Part shown: positions 17,392 through 27,515 of the stretch, piece by piece
Layout of the letters: every line of letters begins with the position of its first letter
Numbering within the stretch: the first letter of the stretch is position 1
Assembly: GCA_039105265.1 (NCBI GenBank)
Contig: JAPFFF010000002.1
Span: 4,650,001-4,714,000 of the forward strand
Source: Tritrichomonas musculus
Lineage: Eukaryota; Parabasalia; Tritrichomonadida; Tritrichomonadidae
DNA: 64,000 nt
Direction: 5' to 3'
The notes under the pieces: model-generated
The model's database searches: none
Told to the model about the DNA's origin: nothing
What the model saw: the letters and a program-made list of their open reading frames with translations, nothing else
Made by a program: the position numbers and the translations under genes

Positions 17392-18306
17392 ATGAAAGGT
17401 TTCATGAAACCCACTCAGTTTAATTATAAAGAGGTTTTATTTTCTAATAGCTCTGATTATGATGATGACCAAATGAGTTTTGCATTTGAATATGAATCAT
17501 TCAAGCCAACTGTTAATGAAAAGACATTTAATATTGATGATGAGATGAATAAAGCTTATCAACGCAATGAATCAAAAATAAAAAACGAATCAATCAGACC
17601 AATCGCAAACGGTATTTATTCATATTACAATTCATTGAACATACTCGTTGGTCAGCAAGGTAAAGGAAAGAGTCATATAATGCTACGAGATGTTATTCAA
17701 ATGTCTCGAATGAAGAACGCTGGCTTTCATTTAATTGTTTATGTATCACGAAACGGAACAATTAACGATGCTACATTCGAAAGCCAACGCGAATTGATAC
17801 AGCTACCAATAAAAACTGTTGCTGACAGCAATGCTGAAGAATATCTTAAACAACTTGATTTATATAAAGAATTGTATAACAAATATTCATCAACACCAAA
17901 AATAGTAATCGATGAAAAGAAGTTAAACGATATGTTTGAGTTTCTTCATATCAATAAACTAGGTCAACCAAATAAACCGCTAAATACTATCATTCTTTGT
18001 GAAGACTTCTTGAAATCGAAACTAATTAAATCATCCTATTTTATCAATACCATTAGTCAGCTTCGACACAAGAATCTAATCATATTCGTTAACATTCAGT
18101 TCTTCAAAGCTTTAACAACAGAATGGAAAAATAATGCAACATCATTCTTCATCTTTAGTGGTTATTCACGACAGAAACTCGGCTACATATATCAACAAGT
18201 TCCATTTCCAATAGATTTCGAAGAGCTATGGAATCGATACAGAACAATGAAAGCACATCAATTCGTTTTAATCAATGTTCGAACTAATAACCTTTCATTC
18301 ATCTAA
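17392..18306 (+). CDS. A32-like DNA-packaging ATPase (304 residues)
   Basis: A P-loop ATPase of the FtsK-HerA type used by Polintons and their viral relatives to package DNA. Walker A is GQQGKGKS (87-94), Walker B NTIILCED (about 198-205), and a sensor-like segment follows (LIIFVNIQFF). The first 60 residues are a poorly conserved acidic arm. The family C gene at 25696 is a clear homologue. Its 3' end overlaps the end of the convergent 152-residue gene by 12 bases, an arrangement also seen in family C. Expected site of action is the procapsid vertex. Confidence 0.88.
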   Translation: MKGFMKPTQFNYKEVLFSNSSDYDDDQMSFAFEYESFKPTVNEKTFNIDDEMNKAYQRNESKIKNESIRPIANGIYSYYNSLNILVGQQGKGKSHIMLRDVIQMSRMKNAGFHLIVYVSRNGTINDATFESQRELIQLPIKTVADSNAEEYLKQLDLYKELYNKYSSTPKIVIDEKKLNDMFEFLHINKLGQPNKPLNTIILCEDFLKSKLIKSSYFINTISQLRHKNLIIFVNIQFFKALTTEWKNNATSFFIFSGYSRQKLGYIYQQVPFPIDFEELWNRYRTMKAHQFVLINVRTNNLSFI

Positions 18307-18753
18307 TACAATTTGTTGTTGAACACCAACAAACAGCTGTGGTGTATTGATATTATATTTTTGTCTCATTTGTTCAATCAATTCCTTTGTTTTCTTATCT
18401 GTTGCCTTTCTGATACTGTAATTATAATACTTATATTCTTTAAATGATTGTTCTTCACTTGAACCTTCAACGAAGAACTCAATTGACGTTGTTGATATCC
18501 TTCTTCTAACATTTGATGTAAGTGTTATATATTCGAGCCCGAGGTCGACTATCTTGTCGTGATAGAATCGTTTGAATTCATTCTCTTTGTTCTTCAATGA
18601 TATGTACAACACTTTAGCTTTATATGCAGCCTTTCCACAAGGTATTGGATATCTATCACACAGAATTGAGAAATCACATTGTTTGAACTTCTCTGATTCA
18701 TCCAACATATCAATAAGTGAATTGATGTAATCATAAACCTTTGGTGTTGTCAT
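18295..18753 (-). CDS. Conserved protein paired with the ATPase (152 residues)
   Basis: Function not recognised. It has a clear homologue in family C (25220), with shared blocks FAILCD/FSILCD, AKVLYVSL, LTSNSRRKLS and YYNYSI. It is mixed alpha/beta with no membrane segment. In both families it lies between the element end and the ATPase gene and is convergent with it with overlapping 3' ends. The kept pairing suggests a packaging or capsid partner; that is inference. Confidence 0.7.
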   Translation of the reverse strand: MTTPKVYDYINSLIDMLDESEKFKQCDFSILCDRYPIPCGKAAYKAKVLYISLKNKENEFKRFYHDKIVDLGLEYITLTSNVRRRISTTSIEFFVEGSSEEQSFKEYKYYNYSIRKATDKKTKELIEQMRQKYNINTPQLFVGVQQQIVLDE

Positions 18754-18912
18754 GTCTTTATCATGAAATTAAAAAATAAAAACGTCATTGAAGACATCAA
18801 CAGCCTCAAAAATAAAGTTCATCAACTTGAGAATGAATTAAATGAACTGTCTAATAAATGAAACATCAATTGATGGTAATCATTAAATGAGTTCATATTA
18901 TTTTTGTTCATT

Positions 18913-18953
18913 AGTCGTGTTGACGGCGGGCTTTAGCTCGACGGAAACCGACT
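18913..18953 (+). ncRNA. Candidate structured RNA hairpin in family A TIR (A1)
   Basis: Same 41-nt fold as at 2562-2602, preceded by TTATTTTTGTTCATT at 18898. In the upper helix family A has GGGC...GCTC where D has GGGC...GCCT; both keep five pairs around a TTTA loop. It points toward the element end, as in D. A 14-bp tandem duplication lies just downstream in family A only. Confidence 0.5.
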
Positions 18954-19129
18954 GATATATACTACTAAACAAGTTCAAAGATGAAGATTCAAAGATGAAG
19001 ATTCAAAAGTGTCTACCCGATTTTTGAATGAAATGGGGGGCTAATTTTGAAAAAGTGGTGATTTTTTGAGTCATGGCGCCGATGTTTGGGGTCTGTAAAG
19101 CCTGGTTTGAGGGGTCATTTTTTAATCCC

Positions 19130-19480
19130 CTAATGACATGATGGTATCGTTAATGAATTCATTTGTTCAATTCTTTTAATGAAATGTTTGCTAATAATTA
19201 TATCATCTTTGATTTTCTTTCCTGATTTGAATGAAATGTCAGGAGTTAAACGATAAGCTGGTGATATGCTATTGGTTTTAAATCTGCTTGGTAATTCTTT
19301 TGATTGTTGTTCATCAGGATAATATCGATAAAATTTCTTTGTTGAAGGACTGAAGAAATAAAACCTTTTATGAAAAGTGTGATTGCAATGTGATATCAAT
19401 TGTTTAACATCAGCAGGCATTACATTATCAATTGGAACAATATCTTCAAAGTCATTAATGTGTTGATAATAGTTTGTCAT
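19130..19480 (-). CDS. TIR-borne small protein (116 residues)
   Basis: Not recognised. It is a soluble, basic protein with an aromatic centre (KRFYFFSPSTKKFYRYYP). It lies wholly in the TIR, so a full element has two copies. All three copies in the window encode the same protein, which implies recent homogenisation or selection. It is read inward from the end. Confidence 0.6.
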   Translation of the reverse strand: MTNYYQHINDFEDIVPIDNVMPADVKQLISHCNHTFHKRFYFFSPSTKKFYRYYPDEQQSKELPSRFKTNSISPAYRLTPDISFKSGKKIKDDIIISKHFIKRIEQMNSLTIPSCH

Positions 19481-19701
19481 TTTATGGGAGGATAAAAAAC
19501 TCCCACCATTTAAAGAGATGTTATTTTTGGGAGTTTGTCAATTTATTCAAAATTTGTCTATGCCATTTTGTGAAAGTTTCGAGGGCTAATTTTGAAAAAG
19601 TGGCGATTTTTTGAGTCATGGGGCTGAGGTTTGGGGTCTGTAAACCCTATGACAAGGGGGTCATTTTATATCCCCCAACCAGACGGTCCACTATCACTAC
19701 T

Positions 19702-20113
19702 AACATGTGATTATTATATTCCTCGCAAATTCAGAAACATAAGAAGCCCGCCACCAACATTTAAACAACATCCTGCACTCGAAAGAAGAGTTCGAATAAG
19801 AGAGAAGTTATTTGAGCAATTACAAGATGACCCAATATATGAAGTGTATGCCAAAGAAAAACAAAGACAAGTTGAATCAATAAAAGCTAAACAACGAACC
19901 AACAGAATCAAATCATCATTCATTCAACAACCAAACCCTCCTTCACCGTCAATGATTTGGAATGATTCGAGATATTGGAATCAATTGAGAAACACCGATG
20001 AATCACTTGATAAAACTGAAATCACTCCGTTCGATGCTGATTTGAGTCCAACACGTAGACTCAACACATCCAAACATCGAAGACCAAAACGCAAAATGAG
20101 TGAACAAAAATAA
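19702..20113 (+). pseudogene. Proline-rich protein gene of A3, interrupted by A1
   Basis: This corresponds to about residue 42 to the end of the 176-residue protein at 3228, with a few substitutions. A1 was inserted into the gene here. The six bases after the A1 terminus (AACATG) are the expected target-duplication copy, its partner lying beyond the window. Confidence 0.8.
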
Positions 20114-20166
20114 AAGCAATCAACATGATTCAATGAATATCATTTCATTTATTTTTATTCTCTGAT

Positions 20167-22725
20167 TCATGCTTCTTCTTGAAATATATCAATATCGTAT
20201 CTGTTTACATTACTTAATTGGTCTTTCTTCTGTGCATTTAGTTTTTCCTTATATTCGAGATATCCACATTGCTGACCATAGATTTTATCAATCAAGTTAT
20301 TGATTATTCGATTATATTCTTCTTTATTTTCTCTTATCTCTTCTGTAGGTATTTCAGCAGCTAATTGAGTCTTTTCAGCCAGTTTTTGGGGTCTCTGCTT
20401 GTCATTCATACTGACATTTACTAAGTATGATAGTATCAATGATTCCATTGATTGAATGAAAGCGATTGGCATTCCTTCCCAAGCACTTCTATTAGGATTG
20501 AATTCACCGCTTTCAAAGTTAATGACCTTTGACAAATTATTGATGAATGTTGTCATTCGCTTACCAATCATTTGATTGTACTTTGATTTGTTGATTTTCT
20601 TCCATGCCAACCATTGAATGTAATTCATTGGCTGACCACCTTTTTCAATCTCTTTCTTGACATTGTTATCAAAGTATATACAAAACAGTACATTTGAAAC
20701 TGAAAGGTACGAAATGATTCTTGTTAATGGTTTGAATTGTGGGAATAATTGCCAGAAGACTTTCCAAACCTTTGCGAAATAGCTTGACCAATATGATGAA
20801 GGGCTTAATCGTTTGCTGACTTTTGGCTTACCCAAACCGAGTTCATTGTGATAGAATTCTGTATATTTCTGGATGGTTTCATTTGGATTAATAATATATT
20901 CGCCTTTCTCCCAATCTACGGAATTCTTTGATTTATTGAATTGTTCATTGAGCCAAACATTGAACGGCTTCGCTTTCCTTTCTACAGCTGATTTGACAAC
21001 TGTCTTCCATACTTTCTTATAAGGAGAAGCAAATACAAGTTTATATCCGTTTATGATTTGTGGTACTCCTTTCTTATCAACTAATACAATATCATCAATC
21101 TTATCTCCGTTCAGGTCTGTTATTGCTTCACCATTTGGGTCCATAGCGTTTGTAGGAAGTAAACGATATTTTGGCTTTCCGTCTTGGTCAAGATGTGTAT
21201 GACAGTATATTGTTGCTTGGTCTCTGGTTGAGGCGGCAGGAATGTATTTGATTCTGTAATTACCATTAATGATTAAATCAAGGAAGTTTTGTTTATAGTA
21301 TGTTGAACTCTTGGCGGGTGATTGTATGTTAAGGTTTGTGAAATCTCTATCGATGTTTTCAAGAACGGTTGGGGAATCTCTGTCCTCACGCTTACCTCTT
21401 ACTGTTGCTGCTTTAGCATTTTTAATTAAAGCATTGATTTCATCATCGGATATTTTTTGTGCAAATGGATTTCCAGGTTTAAATATTTTTTGATTAAATT
21501 CAACTTTATCACCATCAATGAACTTGCCATGCTTCTTTGGTTTATTTGCTTGTTGAGCGTAATCAGTGAATGTTTGATTGAGGTCATCACCATCTTCTCT
21601 ATCGAAAACAAATGACTGCGAAAAATCGTCTGCGTCTGTCATGACTCTTTTAGATGCTGAAAAATTATTAACAACATCATTTGGTTTCACAAATGGGATT
21701 GGTTTCATTGATGGTGGTTTGATAGGTTGTATGACATCAGAGCCTTTGATAGGTTTTTTATTAATGATTGTGTCAAACACTCTGAAGAATGATGATAAGC
21801 CTGTAATTGATTTTTGTTCATTGGTTATATCAATGTTTCTCTTCATCTTGTCTCTGATAATTTCAAGTGTTTGATGTAATGCATCAACGTTTTCCTTTGC
21901 TTGTTCATCAAGTTTGTTTTGTGGTTTCTTTGCTGCTTCATAACATCTTGGTAGTACATTGAGCCATGGTTGATTATAGCCTAATTGCTTGAGCAATTCA
22001 ATGTCATCATCTACCAAATCATAAGGAGATAACAACAAGGCTGATAGGTTATCTTCCTCCTCTTCTTCTAATTCTGGGAAGTTAAATGATATTGATGGTA
22101 GTGAATCATCTTGCTCCAAAAAACTTGTATTCAGTAATTCATCAGAGTCGGTGGGTGTTATGCGTTTTCTTCTCGGAGTTCTTCGTTTATTGCTGTCAGG
22201 TGTTGGTTCATGTATGCTTGTTCTCTTTCTTCTTCCTTTGGTGGCTTGTGGTGTTTGACTCTTTCGTGGTGGTTTGATGGGTGATGAACGAAAACCATCA
22301 GAGCTATAATTTAAATCATCGTTGACAACAATATTGAAGTAATTGATAATTGTATCAAGGCTTTTTTTATCTGTTGTGTACTCTTTTAAACTAAGGAATC
22401 GATTGCCTTTACTTTTAATACCTGCATTGATTTTGTTCATCAATGAAACAAATCGACGAAACTTGACTTTCATATCACGAATCTTTCCCACACTTCTTCC
22501 TGTATATTCATTGTTTTGTATTTGATACAACAAATTAATTAAATCATTGGGGTGTTCTAGTTTGTATGTACTGAGAAACGTGTTCTTAAAATAATCTATC
22601 GGGTCCTCTAGTTCTTCATCATCATCAGGTTTAGATACCTCACTATCAAATATAGTTTCATCATCAATATTACTCAAATCTAATTCAAAGCTATCAGATG
22701 AATTATTTTTATCTTGTTTTGACAT
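20167..22725 (-). CDS. Large Polinton protein, A3 version (852 residues)
   Basis: Collinear with the 851-residue protein of A1 (3812-6367), with scattered substitutions, mostly in the acidic N-terminus and basic linker, and one extra glutamate. The conserved core and C-terminal region are kept, which suggests the gene was under selection until recently. Confidence 0.75.
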   Translation of the reverse strand: MSKQDKNNSSDSFELDLSNIDDETIFDSEVSKPDDDEELEDPIDYFKNTFLSTYKLEHPNDLINLLYQIQNNEYTGRSVGKIRDMKVKFRRFVSLMNKINAGIKSKGNRFLSLKEYTTDKKSLDTIINYFNIVVNDDLNYSSDGFRSSPIKPPRKSQTPQATKGRRKRTSIHEPTPDSNKRRTPRRKRITPTDSDELLNTSFLEQDDSLPSISFNFPELEEEEEDNLSALLLSPYDLVDDDIELLKQLGYNQPWLNVLPRCYEAAKKPQNKLDEQAKENVDALHQTLEIIRDKMKRNIDITNEQKSITGLSSFFRVFDTIINKKPIKGSDVIQPIKPPSMKPIPFVKPNDVVNNFSASKRVMTDADDFSQSFVFDREDGDDLNQTFTDYAQQANKPKKHGKFIDGDKVEFNQKIFKPGNPFAQKISDDEINALIKNAKAATVRGKREDRDSPTVLENIDRDFTNLNIQSPAKSSTYYKQNFLDLIINGNYRIKYIPAASTRDQATIYCHTHLDQDGKPKYRLLPTNAMDPNGEAITDLNGDKIDDIVLVDKKGVPQIINGYKLVFASPYKKVWKTVVKSAVERKAKPFNVWLNEQFNKSKNSVDWEKGEYIINPNETIQKYTEFYHNELGLGKPKVSKRLSPSSYWSSYFAKVWKVFWQLFPQFKPLTRIISYLSVSNVLFCIYFDNNVKKEIEKGGQPMNYIQWLAWKKINKSKYNQMIGKRMTTFINNLSKVINFESGEFNPNRSAWEGMPIAFIQSMESLILSYLVNVSMNDKQRPQKLAEKTQLAAEIPTEEIRENKEEYNRIINNLIDKIYGQQCGYLEYKEKLNAQKKDQLSNVNRYDIDIFQEEA

Positions 22726-22747
22726 TGTTTAGTTTCTAATAAATTGA
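22726..22747. promoter_or_regulatory. 22-bp bidirectional promoter region (A3)
   Basis: The spacing between the divergent start codons is exactly that of A1 and A2, and the sequence is unchanged, although flanking coding sequence has drifted. Confidence 0.6.
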
Positions 22748-24768
22748 ATGTTTACGATTGAGCAGAGCGGACACATAACAAAAACAAATACCATTGACGG
22801 ATTGATTAACGAATACATTAAAAGATATGTCGATAATTATGTTATCAAAGGTGATTCATCGAACGGAAACGTAGGAGGTTCAAACGGTCATGGAATCACT
22901 GAGGAACAATTGAATGAAGCTGTTAACGGATTGCGTGATTATGTTATCAACAATTACGCTTTATCAACTGATATACCTGAACCTGTTGATTTAACGAATT
23001 ATGCACTGAAGAGTGAAATACCAGAAGTACTCAAAAATAGTGAGTTGCATTTGAACATAAAAGAACTATTACCAGACGAAATGTTTCAGAAATTGATGGC
23101 TGAAGATGTTAAACCATTATCAGCTCAAGCATCAATGTGTTTAACAAGTATAGCAGCTAATGAAGGTCTTCAATCGGCTTTGGATGATTGTGCCGAACGA
23201 TATGTTCCAAAAGATGATTTGAAGAATTACATCACGAGAGATAATTTGAATGTATCAACTGAATACACAATTGAAATCAAGACATATATGTTTCCTAATA
23301 TAGGTCCAGTACCAGAAGAATATGAAGAAAACGGAATGGATACATCTCACGTTTTACCGTTCAAAGAAGGAACACATTTGGTTGGTTATAAATTTGACAA
23401 TAGTGGTAATATATTCCATTTTGATATCAGATTCAAGACAAATGAATTATATGCTGATGATGAATATAACGTTAAACAACATGAAGCTGAAGGATTTGAA
23501 AGTGAAGGTGAGTATTTTGAATTAGTGTGGGATGAAGTTAGTGGAGCAATTTATGATAGATATCAATACCTTCCAATAACAATAACATTAGCAGAAACAG
23601 AAGAAAGATTAGCATTGAAGAGTGATATACCTGAACCAATTGATTTGACACCGTATTATACTAGTGCACAAGCTGATGAGAAGTTCGTCGATGAGGATGA
23701 ATTGGCTTATGAATTGGATAAGTATGAAACGAAAACAGTTGCAGAAGGAAAATATGCTTTGAAAAGTGAGATTCCAGAGATTATTGAGGGTCAAACAACA
23801 ATTCAATTCGAAATCGTCAATAATACAATTCCTGATTTGGATTACAACACATATCATGAACTGATTGAGCAATACGGGTTGGATATTGTTTCATCAAACA
23901 GTTTTTATACGGGTCATTATGTTCATGTAGACTATTCGTACAATGACGATGATGACGAACAACCCTCTCAGATAATGCGTATCGAAGGAAGTGATTCAAG
24001 TATTTGGTTTTTGTATGACAGCCATGAATTAATCAATCCAGGAACTGGCGATACACCAGAAGTTTTATCGTGTTCAATTACCAAAACTATCGAACCAACA
24101 GACAGAAACGCTTATTCAGCTAGATATGTGTCGAATACTTATGCATTAAAGACGGATATACCAGAACCAGTTGACTTGACACCGTATTATACTAGTGCAC
24201 AAGCTGATGAGAAGTTTGTTGATGAAGATGAATTAGCTTATGAATTAGATAAGTATGCATTGAAAACAGATATACCAACAATTCCAACTGATTTGGTTAA
24301 TGAATCTGCATTGAATACCGCACTATATGGCACTGAATTGAATATTGAATATCCTGCAAAATTATATGACGGTGCATATATTACACCTAAGCTACCAAAT
24401 GCTGGAGTTCATTTGATATTTGATGTTAATTGGGGAGATAATCAAGATGATGATATAATGCATATTGATGTAATATTTAAACCAAATGGTTCTACTAGCA
24501 CTTATGACAGCATGGACAGGTATGATAGCACTGGCAAACGCATTGATAGAATAATATGGCGTCATGATGATGGACAAATTGTATATGTATCGTATATTGC
24601 AGCACATAGGAATAATAATCCAATAGCATACAATTTCATTAGAGCTCAAATCGAATCGCCATTCATTAAAACCACAAATGTTGCTGATGAAAGTCCAGAA
24701 CGAATCGCAATTCAATGTTCACAGAATGATAGCGGTTGTACAATCCCAGATGAATATATAAGAAGGGT
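22748..24768 (+). pseudogene. Fibre-like protein gene of A3, interrupted by C
   Basis: It follows the A1 fibre through about residue 560 of that protein, with one region near residue 80 carrying a different ALKSEIP spacer. It then has a different insert module (AKLYDGAYITPKLPNAG...) where A1 has its own, before rejoining the shared frame. Element C starts at 24769 inside this gene. Confidence 0.78.
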
Positions 24769-25219
24769 AGTAGTGATGAGTGTTCCGAATCGGGGTCAGA
24801 TAAATCCCCACTTAAAACGCTTTAAAAGGCCCCTTTTTGGCCCCCTTCCAAATATCAAAGATAGCATACACCCACAGCACCATATTTTGAACCCGCATTT
24901 GACCCCACATTCGGACCCATATTCGGGGGCCACATAGAGTTCCCCATTTTGTGCCCATAGTGAACCCACCCCAAAACGCTTATAAAACGCTTATATTCGG
25001 GCCCATACAAATTCCGAAAATAGGCCGCATATGGCACACTTATGGCCGACATATGGGACCACTTATGGCCCACTGATGGAACAGACCGATGGAACGTTCC
25101 GATGGCGACACAGACCATGACAGACCATGACAGACAAAAATATTCCATATTCGGGGACTCAGATGAATTTGGGAAAACCTATTTTTATATTTGAATATTG
25201 ATTTTTTATCGCATCCCAA
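24769..25219. repeat. Terminal region of family C, no gene
   Basis: This 451-bp stretch holds no supported gene. It is rich in short GC-rich motifs that recur in varied form (CCCATATTCGGG, GGCCCA.TTATGG, CAGACCATGA twice). It is probably the TIR of C, but its partner is not in the window. Confidence 0.6.
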
Positions 25220-25699
25220 ATGGAAGCCACTCCAAGCTACCTCAATGTCTACGAATACATCAACACACTAGTAGCCATATCGCCAAAGCCTGATGAATTT
25301 GCACAATGCAATTTCGCGATATTATGTGACAAGTTCCCATTCAACTTGAAGAACTCATTGTACCTCGCGAAGGTCCTATATGTATCACTCCAGAATGATA
25401 CTGAAACCATTAGATTCTACCCTAATAAGCTCAAGGAGATGAGCCTCGAATTTGTCAAATTGACATCCAATAGTAGACGCAAATTGAGTGTCAACATGCA
25501 GGAGTTCTTCGTAAATGGGAATACCGAAAAGCAGGAATACAAGGAATACCCGTATTACAACTACTCGATTGAGAGAACCAATATAAATACCAAGGATCTC
25601 ATTGCCAAATTACGTGAAAAATACAATATTGCAGAACCTGATGTATTCATCGGCAAGCATCAGGATTTGGTATTGGATGCTGACCCAGAGTTTGCCTAA
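25220..25699 (+). CDS. Conserved protein paired with the ATPase (159 residues), family C
   Basis: Homologue of the 152-residue protein at 18295, alike over its whole length. The 3' end overlaps the convergent ATPase gene by 4 bases, as in family A. It is the first gene inside the element end. Function not known. Confidence 0.7.
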   Translation: MEATPSYLNVYEYINTLVAISPKPDEFAQCNFAILCDKFPFNLKNSLYLAKVLYVSLQNDTETIRFYPNKLKEMSLEFVKLTSNSRRKLSVNMQEFFVNGNTEKQEYKEYPYYNYSIERTNINTKDLIAKLREKYNIAEPDVFIGKHQDLVLDADPEFA

Positions 25700-26562
25700 A
25701 CCTTTGAGTACACCACTTGCATATCATGTTCAACTGTGTTCACCAATATGAAATCATGTCCAGATAATGTCCTATATTTTTGCCACAACTCCTCGAACTC
25801 ACAAGGTATGCTCACCTGCTGATATATGTAATTGAGTTTCTGTCGTGAGAACCCATTGAATATGAAGAATGATGTGCAGTTATTTTTGTAATCGGTTGGC
25901 ACCCCCTTGAAGAACTGGATATTGATGTATACGATTGAGTTCTTATGACGCAACTGGGTGATATAGTTTGTGAAGTATGCTGACTTCAACAGCTTGCTCT
26001 TAATGAAGTCCTCGCACAGGATTATGGTGTTGAGTGGTACATTGGGTTTCCCGAGTTTGCTGATATGGAGGAACTCAAACATCTGCTGCAGCTTGGACTC
26101 GTCGAAGACCTTTGGTCCGCAATTCGTAGAATTGTTTGTAGCCTTCCCAACTGAGCTATATTTGTTGTACAACTCCTTCCATAGATCAAGCTCCTTCAAA
26201 TACCGTTCAGCATTACTATCAGCGACGACCTCAATAGGCAAGTTGATGAGCTCGCGTTGAGATTCAAATGTGGAATCATTTATAATACCGTTCTTACTCA
26301 CATACACGATCAGGTGGAAGAGCCCAATGGGCTCATGAGCACCAGCGATCGGATTCTGCGAATCCTCAGGGGTTCCCCCAAAGCCCCCGTTATTGAGTCT
26401 ACTCATTTGAATGATATCGCGAATTACTGTATGGCTCTTGCCTTTGCCTTGTGATGCCACCAGTATGTTCAAAGTATTGTACCACGCATAGATCCCATTA
26501 GCGATTGGCCTTATGGATGCATTCGTGATTTTATCCCTATTCTTGGAATAGGCCTCACTCAT
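25696..26562 (-). CDS. A32-like DNA-packaging ATPase (288 residues), family C
   Basis: Walker A is ASQGKGKS (36-43) and the Walker B region NTIILCED, with the same NIQFF and FSRQKL.YIYQQV blocks as family A. A glycine/proline-rich insert of about 20 residues (GGTPEDSQNPIAGAHEPIG) sits between the helix after Walker A and the next strand, and a further short asparagine-rich insert follows; family A lacks both. The start is taken at MSEAYSKNRDK. Confidence 0.82.
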   Translation of the reverse strand: MSEAYSKNRDKITNASIRPIANGIYAWYNTLNILVASQGKGKSHTVIRDIIQMSRLNNGGFGGTPEDSQNPIAGAHEPIGLFHLIVYVSKNGIINDSTFESQRELINLPIEVVADSNAERYLKELDLWKELYNKYSSVGKATNNSTNCGPKVFDESKLQQMFEFLHISKLGKPNVPLNTIILCEDFIKSKLLKSAYFTNYITQLRHKNSIVYINIQFFKGVPTDYKNNCTSFFIFNGFSRQKLNYIYQQVSIPCEFEELWQKYRTLSGHDFILVNTVEHDMQVVYSKV

Positions 26563-26644
26563 AGCCGCATCAACATCGAATCTCTTGGATACCGGTTGCT
26601 GCCTCTGGTACCTATCGAATGTATCAAGATCAATTGGATCCTCA

Positions 26645-26772
26645 TCAATAGGATCAAGCCAATCGCCGACTTCATACCAGGTGTTGGACCAGTTGTAGAC
26701 ACCATCAGCACTGGACTCAATTACGTAAGCAAAGCTAATGATATAGGCAAATCCATACTGGACAAGGTTTGA
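26645..26772 (+). pseudogene. Piece resembling the C-terminal half of the 84-residue protein
   Basis: In one frame this reads as the second half of the family A protein at 59871: IKPIADFIPGVGPVVDTI, then GLN.V, and GKSILDKV. It lies just before the 158-type gene, as in A2. Confidence 0.65.
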
Positions 26773-26822
26773 TCATCATAGAATATCCACATACATATGA
26801 ATATATTTTTGCCCGTTTTGAA

Positions 26823-27257
26823 ATGAATTGCGATATTAGGGTTATTAATGATAACAAGATGGAGCAACGCACATTCAACTCAGTAGAGGAGTTCGACCTG
26901 TTCTACCAGAAGTACAAGGACATGTTCAATGAGAAGACCACCAATTACCTCAATAAAACCTACAAAATAATCACCCCCGAATGCGAGTACAGGATTACCA
27001 AACGCACTGGCAAGGATGGCTCCAATAATGTGTTTCTCAAGAAGATCACCAAGCCAACCGATAATGACAACCTGGTGGAGATCCAATTTGCAAGCATTCG
27101 AGCTGACATCAATGCATTGCAGTCAACAGTTGATGAATACACCAAGCGGATTACCACTCTGGAGAACACCATTGGCGTGATCACCACAAAAATAAATCAG
27201 CTCACCAGTACTGTGAATGAGTGTACTGATGCAGTGAACAGTCTCCTGAGGCATTAG
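26823..27257 (+). CDS. Coiled-coil protein (144 residues), family C version of the 158-residue gene
   Basis: The ATG at 26823 follows a TATTTTTG...TTTTGAA promoter-like run and gives an N-terminus equal in length to the homologue. Conserved block at about 25-70 (FNSVEEFDLFYQKY, TTNYLNKTYKI, YRITKRTGKDG, FLKK); C-terminal half a heptad coiled coil. It may be a small trimeric virion or DNA-binding protein; not assigned. Confidence 0.65.
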   Translation: MNCDIRVINDNKMEQRTFNSVEEFDLFYQKYKDMFNEKTTNYLNKTYKIITPECEYRITKRTGKDGSNNVFLKKITKPTDNDNLVEIQFASIRADINALQSTVDEYTKRITTLENTIGVITTKINQLTSTVNECTDAVNSLLRH

Positions 27258-27481
27258 ATCTTGGAATTATTTGGGATTACCTGGTGATTGAGTGAGTGGT
27301 GTAGAGTTGATGATGTTGACTTGATGATTGGGTCATGCACGACACACCCCTTATCTTCATATTTTGGGACTGTGGGTTTGGTACAACTCATAGTTCGCCT
27401 ACTTCGCATGTGACGTTCCAGGTGATTGAAATACGTGAGCCCATTTGAATCTCTTAATACACGGCGTTCTTCATACGACAT
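27254..27481 (-). CDS. Small protein (75 residues), family C version of the 77-residue gene
   Basis: Not recognised. The match to 60597 (YF..L...M..RRT, PTV..Y..KG.V.H.P, HHSLNH) in a diverged family supports a real gene. It is convergent with the coiled-coil gene, with stop codons overlapping. Confidence 0.6.
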   Translation of the reverse strand: MSYEERRVLRDSNGLTYFNHLERHMRSRRTMSCTKPTVPKYEDKGCVVHDPIIKSTSSTLHHSLNHQVIPNNSKI

Positions 27482-27515
27482 TTAATCTTGAAAAAACACT
27501 TTTTTTCATATCTAA

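Larger units (their letters stand above)
2734..19701. mobile_element. Polinton family A, copy A1 (one end; other end beyond D)
   Basis: About 17 kb of a family A Polinton. Its right terminus (...CTATCACTACT) is at 19701, directly followed by sequence from the middle of another family A gene (A3). Its left part is cut by element D. The parts present, left to right, are: integrase remnant, 117-residue protein, proline-rich protein, large protein, fibre, KilA-N, polymerase B, four small genes, packaging ATPase, 152-residue protein and TIR with its 116-residue gene. It is almost base-for-base the mirror image of 39251-56217 in A2, with only about a dozen differences noticed by eye, so one copy or both arose very recently. 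The genes in this part appear open. Confidence 0.85.
18790..19701. repeat. Terminal inverted repeat of A1 (912 bp)
   Basis: This matches both ends of A2. From inside out it holds: the last 72 bases of the 75-residue coiled-coil gene; the RNA hairpin block (18898-19017); a 93-bp repeat (19038-19130); the 116-residue gene; a second copy of the 93-bp repeat (19583-19675); and the terminus. The 116-residue gene is thus bracketed by direct repeats. Confidence 0.88.
19702..24768. mobile_element. Polinton family A, older copy A3 (middle part only)
   Basis: A third family A copy, seen only between the insertion points of A1 (left) and C (right). It holds part of the proline-rich gene, the whole large-protein gene and much of the fibre gene, in the same order and orientation as A1. 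It differs from A1 and A2 at many more sites than they differ from each other, so it is the older landing site. Apart from the two insertions its large-protein gene looks open. Confidence 0.82.

Noticed and set aside
19631-20113. A frame starting in the A1 terminus and running into A3
   Set aside because: It is a junction product; only the part from 19702 belongs to a known gene.
24855-25148. A 97-codon minus-strand frame at the C end
   Set aside because: It lies in the GC-rich repeat-bearing terminal region and shows no likeness to other proteins.
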